The notes under the pieces are model-generated. The model saw nothing but the letters and a program-made list of their open reading frames with translations. It was not told the origin of the DNA and did not search any database. The position numbers and the translations under genes are program-made. From an uncultured Lutibacter sp. (lineage in GTDB: Bacteria > Bacteroidota > Bacteroidia > Flavobacteriales > Flavobacteriaceae), in assembly GCF_947493565.1 (NCBI RefSeq), contig NZ_CANLRG010000004.1:62001-126000 (forward strand): DNA of 64,000 bases, given 5' to 3'. This document shows positions 59,241 through 64,000 of the stretch, one piece after another (within the stretch, counting starts at the first letter, position 1; the number at the start of each line of letters is the position of its first letter).

Positions 59241-60221
59241 ATGAAAAATATAATAAAAAAACTCGTAATGGTAAGTGCTTTTTTAGTACTTCTAAAAAGT
59301 AATGCTCAGCAAGATCCTTTATATACCCAGTACTACAATAACTTTAGCTTAATCAATCCTGCCTACTCTGGTAGTCACGGATTGTTTACTGCTACAGCTA
59401 ACATCCGTAGTCAATGGGCAGGTGAAGCCGGAAGTCCTGAAACTCAATCCCTCTCTTTACACGGGCCTTCTGGTAAAAATGTAGGCCTTGGGCTCTCTAT
59501 TGTAAATGATAAAGTGTATGTATTGAGTGAAACTCATCTGTATGCTGATTTCTCATATGCTATTTACCCTACCGAATCCTCAACTTTAGCTTTTGGGTTA
59601 AAAGCAGGCGGAAGTTTTTTAGATGTAGACTTGCTAAAGCTTGGGATGGAAAATGATCCATTATTTACTGAAAATATCCACGAATTTAATCCTAATATTG
59701 GAGCCGGTGTTTTTTATTATACCGATAAATGGTATGCCAGTGTATCTACTGTGAATATTCTTCAATCTAAACATTATGATAAAAATAATGCTATCGTAAC
59801 AAGTGCTTCAGAAAAAATGATTTTTTACCTCTCTTCTGGCTATGTCTTTAATCTAAACGATGCTTTTAAATTAAGACCTTCTTTTATGATGAGAGCCGTA
59901 AATGGTAGCCCTCTTTCTACTGATATATCTGCCTCTATTTTATGGGAAAACAAACTAGAGTTTGGAATCTCGCATAGAATAGATGAATCCATCTCTGGGC
60001 TCTTTCAAATTAGACTTACCGATAATCTAAAAATTGGATATACGTATGATGCCACTACTTCTAAGCTATCCAACTACAATACTGGGGCGCACGAATTCTC
60101 TATCATACTCAACTTCGGAAATGATAACAACCAAAGAAAACCACCTTTCTATTGGATGAAAAATTCAAACTCTACAAATCAAACTTTGGAAAATATTGAA
60201 AGTGAGGAAAATGAAAATTAA
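59241..60221 (+). CDS. PorP/SprF family T9SS outer-membrane protein
   Basis: 326 residues: signal peptide (ends near LKSNAQ), then QDPLYTQYYNNFSLINPAYSGSHG, the PorP/SprF signature, and a beta barrel (RSQWAGEAGSPETQSLSLHGP; GLGLSIVNDKVYVLSET). In F. johnsoniae SprF is needed for secretion of the adhesin SprB, and genes for type B substrates usually precede a PorP/SprF gene, as here 12 bases after the adhesin. It is the likely dedicated export or anchoring partner. Confidence 0.93.
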   Translation: MKNIIKKLVMVSAFLVLLKSNAQQDPLYTQYYNNFSLINPAYSGSHGLFTATANIRSQWAGEAGSPETQSLSLHGPSGKNVGLGLSIVNDKVYVLSETHLYADFSYAIYPTESSTLAFGLKAGGSFLDVDLLKLGMENDPLFTENIHEFNPNIGAGVFYYTDKWYASVSTVNILQSKHYDKNNAIVTSASEKMIFYLSSGYVFNLNDAFKLRPSFMMRAVNGSPLSTDISASILWENKLEFGISHRIDESISGLFQIRLTDNLKIGYTYDATTSKLSNYNTGAHEFSIILNFGNDNNQRKPPFYWMKNSNSTNQTLENIESEENEN

Positions 60222-60225
60222 TCAT

Positions 60226-60259
60226 AAAAAAAGAGCTTCTTATAAGAAGCTCTTTTTTT
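60226..60259. terminator. Bidirectional terminator
   Basis: AAAAAAAGAGCTTCTTA pairs with TAAGAAGCTCTTTTTTT between the convergent PorP and MscS genes; it abuts the mscS stop. Confidence 0.9.
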
Positions 60260-61857
60260 TATTTTTCACCTAAATCATCTATCACTCTATTAATTCTATC
60301 ATTTTCAAGATTGTATGTAGTATTCAATCCTTTTTTTTCTGGAAATTGTTCTATCATAACAGTAGTTGATGGAAAAGCAAAATCAACCCCTAATTCACTT
60401 GCTAATTTTAAAATTTTAATGTGTAAGCTATGTTTTGATTCTTGTTCTTTATTCCAATCTAATTCAACAAAATATACATTTAAAAGAATTAATAATGCTG
60501 AGTCTCCAAATCCTGTAAATTCAACATTAAACGCATCGTTTCTGGTTGCTGGATGAAGATCTATAATTTTACGCACACCTTTTACAAAAGCTTCGATTAA
60601 TTCAGGTGGAGTATCATAACGCAATCCTAAATTTGTTGTATATCTTCTAAATGCTCTTAAACCTTTGTTATTTACTACCATTTCAGAAAGTCTACTATTT
60701 GGTATTTGATAAATTGAAGTATCTGCAGCTCTAACTCTAGTAGATCTGAAACCAACGGTTTCAACAGTGCCAACTACTTCGCCTGCTTCAATCCAATCAC
60801 CAATATGGAAAGGTTTATCAACAAAAATCATAACCGTTCCAATCAAATTTTTTACAGTGTCTTGTGAAGCCAAAGCAACCGCTAAGCCTCCAATAGAAGC
60901 TCCTGCAATAACTGTAAATGGTTCTACTCCAAATAAAGTTAATAACTTTAATATTCCAATAAAAACCACTATTCCAGACAAAAAATTATCTAAAATTGGT
61001 GCCAATTGATCATCTAATTTATAATGCGTTGATTCTGCATAATCTGCGTAAACACTCATTACTACTTGGACTAATTTTAAAAAAACATAAATCCAAAAAA
61101 CAGTAACCATTATATTTAAAACCAAAAATATAACTGTGTTTATGTCTAAATCAAGTTGCAATGATGGCAATAGTGCTTTAATAAACCAGCTCAATATTAA
61201 CAATACTATTGGTCTGGTTAATTTCTTTAACGAAGCATTAATTTTTTCATTTGATTTATGAACTATCCAATATTGAATTTTCCTCAAAGTAAAATAAACT
61301 ACTTTTTTCAATACATAAAACAACGCTGTACAAAGCAATGCTAAAATGATAATTCCTAAATATTGCCATAATTCAATTTTTAAAAATTTTTTATGACCAA
61401 ATTCAGGAATAATTTGCTGTATTGTTTCAGTAAACCAAGGATAAACACTTTTATAAAGCAAATCAACTTTCTCAACTGTATTAGGTGAATAATACCAACT
61501 TCCCTCAATTTTTTCAAGAAAAATTTCTGGCATTTGATAAGGAAATAACACATATCTATTTCCTGGTTTAAAACCTGTAGTATCTGAAAAAGTATTGGAT
61601 GTTGGAACTTTGGAGAAGTCAACTTTTAACCCTTTGCCATCCAATATTTTTTTTAATTTTATTGCAATTTTCTGTGCATCTTCACCTTCTTTATCATAAA
61701 TAACAGCTGCTGCTTTTTCAGGATGATAAGAATCTGGTTGTAAAAAATACAAATGCGTATAAATTGTTGCATTTGGATTACTTAAATCAACTTTCACTTT
61801 TTTTTGTGCTATAAGTGTAGCTGAAAGTAATAAAAAAAATAATGTTATTTTTTTCAT
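60259..61857 (-). CDS. MscS-family mechanosensitive channel with periplasmic N-domain
   Basis: 532 residues: signal peptide (ends near LIAQ), a periplasmic domain of about 140 residues, then about five helices (from 168) and the MscS core: pore helix region with GASIGGLAVALASQDTVKNLIG, then DKPFHIGDWIEAGEVVGTVETVGFRSTRVRAADTS and a C-terminal alpha/beta domain. It would release solutes on hypo-osmotic shock; the extra N-domain may sense envelope state. It is 24 bases after ygiQ and probably cotranscribed. Confidence 0.9.
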   Translation of the reverse strand: MKKITLFFLLLSATLIAQKKVKVDLSNPNATIYTHLYFLQPDSYHPEKAAAVIYDKEGEDAQKIAIKLKKILDGKGLKVDFSKVPTSNTFSDTTGFKPGNRYVLFPYQMPEIFLEKIEGSWYYSPNTVEKVDLLYKSVYPWFTETIQQIIPEFGHKKFLKIELWQYLGIIILALLCTALFYVLKKVVYFTLRKIQYWIVHKSNEKINASLKKLTRPIVLLILSWFIKALLPSLQLDLDINTVIFLVLNIMVTVFWIYVFLKLVQVVMSVYADYAESTHYKLDDQLAPILDNFLSGIVVFIGILKLLTLFGVEPFTVIAGASIGGLAVALASQDTVKNLIGTVMIFVDKPFHIGDWIEAGEVVGTVETVGFRSTRVRAADTSIYQIPNSRLSEMVVNNKGLRAFRRYTTNLGLRYDTPPELIEAFVKGVRKIIDLHPATRNDAFNVEFTGFGDSALLILLNVYFVELDWNKEQESKHSLHIKILKLASELGVDFAFPSTTVMIEQFPEKKGLNTTYNLENDRINRVIDDLGEK

Positions 61858-61881
61858 TTTCTAATACTCTTTAAGTTATCG

Positions 61882-63816
61882 TTATCTTTTTCTTTTTTTA
61901 TTAAACTTCTTCTTTTTTCTACTTGTAAAAGGTACTGCATCATTAAAAGTATCTTTAACTTCCTTATTTTTTTTCCAAGATACTGTAGAAGGAATTAATT
62001 TATTTAATAAATCTGTTCTGCCAACTTTGGTTAAGGTGTTTCTTATCCATTGTTGATTTTCCTTTTTATACCAAAAGAAAAATCGATGTTGATCGTCTTT
62101 TTCTTTTTTAGATTTTGGTGTTCTCGTTGGTTTTAACGTGTATGGATGATACCCACTATAATAAATCACAGTTGCAACCGTCATTGGAGTTGGTGTAAAC
62201 CCTTGAACTTGCTCTAATTGAAACCCCATATCTTTAGTTTCAGCGGCCAAATTAGCCATATCTTCAACTTCACAAGCTGGGTGGTTAGATATAAAGTAAG
62301 GTATTAATTGTAGATTAAGCTTTTTACGAATATTTATTTTGTCAAAGCGCTCTTTAAATTTATGAAAATAACTAAATGATGGTTTTCTCATTAACTTTAA
62401 AACAGGATCAGAAGTGTGTTCTGGTGCAACTTTTAACCTACCTGAAACATGCTTGGTCATAACTTCTTCTGTATAAGCATCTAACTCTTTTGGATCGGCT
62501 TTTTTATTAAATTCAGGAACCAACATATCATGTCTTATTCCACTACCAATAAACGATTTTTTTATTTTAGGATGCTTGTCTACAGCCTGATACAATTCTG
62601 TTAAAGGTTTGTGTGAAGTATCTAAATTATGACAAATAACAGGAGATATACAAGATGGTGAAACACATTTATCACAAATTTCTTGTACTTTTCCTTTCAT
62701 TTTATACATATTTGCCGAAGGCCCTCCAATATCAGACAAATACCCTTTAAAATCTGGCATATTTGCTACTTGATCAACTTCTTTTAAAATAGATTCCTGA
62801 CTTCTACTTGCAATAAATTTTCCTTGATGAGCAGAAATAGTACAAAAACTACATCCTCCAAAACAACCTCTATGTATATTTATTGAAAATTTGATCATTT
62901 CAAAAGCAGGAATTGCTCCTCTTTTATTATATTTTGGATGTGGTAAACGGGTAAATGGCAAATCAAACGAAGCATCTATTTCTGCTTCTGTCATAGTTTC
63001 AAAAGGTGGATTTATAACTAATGTTTTATCTCCTACCCCTTGAAAAATTCTATCAGCAAATAATTTATTTGACTCTTGTTCAATAACCTTAAAATTAGAC
63101 GCGAACAATTTTTTATCTTTTAAACAAACTTCGTGAGAATGAATTGTTACATCATTCCAATTTTTGTTTTTAGGAATATTTTCGCCTATATTTAATAGAA
63201 AAGCTGTTTGTTTAATTGTGGTTAAACTTGAAAATGGCACGCCTTTTTGAAGCAAAGTAACTATCTCTCGTAAAGGTTGTTCACCCATACCATACACTAA
63301 TAAATCTGCCTTAGAGTCTTCTAAAATTGTAGGTTTTAAAGTATCACTCCAATAATCATAATGTGTAACTCTTCTTAATGAAGCCTCAATCCCTCCAATT
63401 AAAACAGGGACATCTGGAAACTTTTGCTTTAAAATTTTTGTATAAACTGTGGTAGCGTAATCTGGTCTAAAGCCTTTATCTCCATTTGGTGTGTAAGCAT
63501 CTTTATCTCTCCTTCTTTTACTTGCTGTATAATTACTTACCATAGGATCCATACAACCTCCTGTAACAGCAAAAAACATCTTAGGCTTACCTAACTTTGT
63601 AAAATCTTGCAAATTATCGTGTACACTTGGTTGAGGAATAATCGCTACTTTTAAACCATAACTTTCCAATATTCTACCAACTACCGCATGGCCAAATGCC
63701 GGATGATCTACATAGGCATCTCCGCTAAAAAGAATTACATCTAATTCTTCCCAACCTCTTAACTTCACCTCTTTGCTAGTAGTAGGTAACCAATCTGAAA
63801 GTTTGTTCATCTTCAT
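61882..63816 (-). CDS. YgiQ family radical SAM protein
   Basis: About 644 residues from the ATG at 63816; the ATG at 63810 is also possible, while the longer frame starts at a TTG inside a -7-like box. The N-terminal UPF0313 domain has ELDVILFSGDAYVDHPAFG and GGIEASLRRVTHYDYW; the radical SAM site is GCFGGCSFC (C-x3-C-x2-C); further Cys pairs follow (CDKCVSPSC). The tail is very basic (KKKKFNKKRKR). Family members are Fe-S enzymes of unknown substrate. Upstream of the mscS-type gene. Confidence 0.92.
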   Translation of the reverse strand: MKMNKLSDWLPTTSKEVKLRGWEELDVILFSGDAYVDHPAFGHAVVGRILESYGLKVAIIPQPSVHDNLQDFTKLGKPKMFFAVTGGCMDPMVSNYTASKRRRDKDAYTPNGDKGFRPDYATTVYTKILKQKFPDVPVLIGGIEASLRRVTHYDYWSDTLKPTILEDSKADLLVYGMGEQPLREIVTLLQKGVPFSSLTTIKQTAFLLNIGENIPKNKNWNDVTIHSHEVCLKDKKLFASNFKVIEQESNKLFADRIFQGVGDKTLVINPPFETMTEAEIDASFDLPFTRLPHPKYNKRGAIPAFEMIKFSINIHRGCFGGCSFCTISAHQGKFIASRSQESILKEVDQVANMPDFKGYLSDIGGPSANMYKMKGKVQEICDKCVSPSCISPVICHNLDTSHKPLTELYQAVDKHPKIKKSFIGSGIRHDMLVPEFNKKADPKELDAYTEEVMTKHVSGRLKVAPEHTSDPVLKLMRKPSFSYFHKFKERFDKINIRKKLNLQLIPYFISNHPACEVEDMANLAAETKDMGFQLEQVQGFTPTPMTVATVIYYSGYHPYTLKPTRTPKSKKEKDDQHRFFFWYKKENQQWIRNTLTKVGRTDLLNKLIPSTVSWKKNKEVKDTFNDAVPFTSRKKKKFNKKRKR

Positions 63817-63973
63817 ATTTTGCAAAAGTACATTAAATAAAATGATTCTACTACAACTTTAAATTACCTAGTTTCTAAAGCTTTTGTTAACTAATGTTAA
63901 TGATTGTTAACAAATTAAACCTTTTAAATTTAATGTAGTCAAAAAGACATAAATAACAAAAAAATAATTTATC

Positions 63974-64000
63974 ATGAAAAAAATAATAGGATTTCTTACA
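63974..64000 (+). CDS. Start of a rightward gene cut by the window end
   Basis: ATG at 63974 followed by eight codons (MKKIIGFLT), a typical start of a signal peptide. The spacer before it (63817-63973) carries TGTTAACAAATTAAA at 63905-63919, identical to that upstream of the S15-type hydrolase, and TAAATTTA as a weak -7 box. Too little to name the product. Confidence 0.5.

Noticed and set aside
50147-60221. Prophage or phage-tail-like particle suggested by the tail collar protein
   Set aside because: No terminase, capsid, portal, baseplate, sheath, lysis or integrase gene is nearby; collar-domain proteins also exist as stand-alone bacterial genes.

Overview
The window is AT-rich chromosome from a member of the Bacteroidota, almost certainly a Flavobacteriaceae bacterium; the genus cannot be fixed from sequence alone. 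The evidence is the TAnnTTTG-type -7 promoter boxes in front of many genes, the lack of Shine-Dalgarno sites, a type IX secretion (T9SS) type B adhesin paired with a PorP/SprF-like protein, SecDF and ResB-CcsA fusions, and many Bacteroidota lipoproteins. No rRNA, tRNA, CRISPR array, insertion sequence or prophage core gene was seen.

Layout. 1-3.8 kb: recQ (cut by the window start) and asnB, both leftward, separated by five 22-bp tandem repeats. 4.0-5.2 kb: a 33-residue peptide with 11 cysteines, an ECF sigma factor with a Cys-rich tail, and a DUF423 protein. 5.2-8.6 kb: two lipoprotein enzymes (CocE/S15-type hydrolase, PQQ-type sugar dehydrogenase) separated by a REP-like palindromic repeat. 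8.7-16.1 kb: a complete nitric oxide reductase locus norCBQDEF with an Rrf2/NsrR-like regulator and an outer-membrane barrel gene; norC and the barrel gene share a 29-bp operator-like site just downstream of each predicted transcription start. 16.1-21.6 kb: tryptophanase, then the divergent cytochrome c biogenesis fusion ccsBA, whose product would be needed to attach heme to NorC. 21.7-35.6 kb: housekeeping genes (LysM protein, guaA, gyrB, mdh, fhs, secDF, an HPRT-adenylate kinase fusion, obg).

35.6-39.4 kb holds a leftward blaI / M56-TonB / TPR / TonB-like lipoprotein operon under a perfect 34-bp palindrome. A candidate small RNA of about 100 nt with its own promoter and terminator lies on the minus strand upstream of lysS (39.97-40.07 kb). 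40.2-50 kb carries lysS, a POT-family transporter, an M3 peptidase, a carboxypeptidase-regulatory-like protein and a metzincin-type protease. 50.1-60.2 kb looks like a surface or adhesion cluster: an intradiol-dioxygenase-like protein lacking its usual His ligands, two unknown small proteins, a phage-tail-collar protein, a 2375-residue T9SS type B adhesin with near-identical 240-bp internal repeats, and its PorP/SprF partner. 60.3-63.8 kb: an MscS-type channel and a YgiQ radical SAM protein; a rightward gene begins at the window end.

The best candidates for something undescribed are the Cys-rich peptide/ECF sigma module with an ECF-like promoter (3.96-4.73 kb), the orphan small RNA (39.97-40.07 kb), the shared NO-regulon operator with its barrel gene, and the 22-bp repeat array upstream of recQ. 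All assignments rest on reading the sequence and family knowledge; no searches were run.
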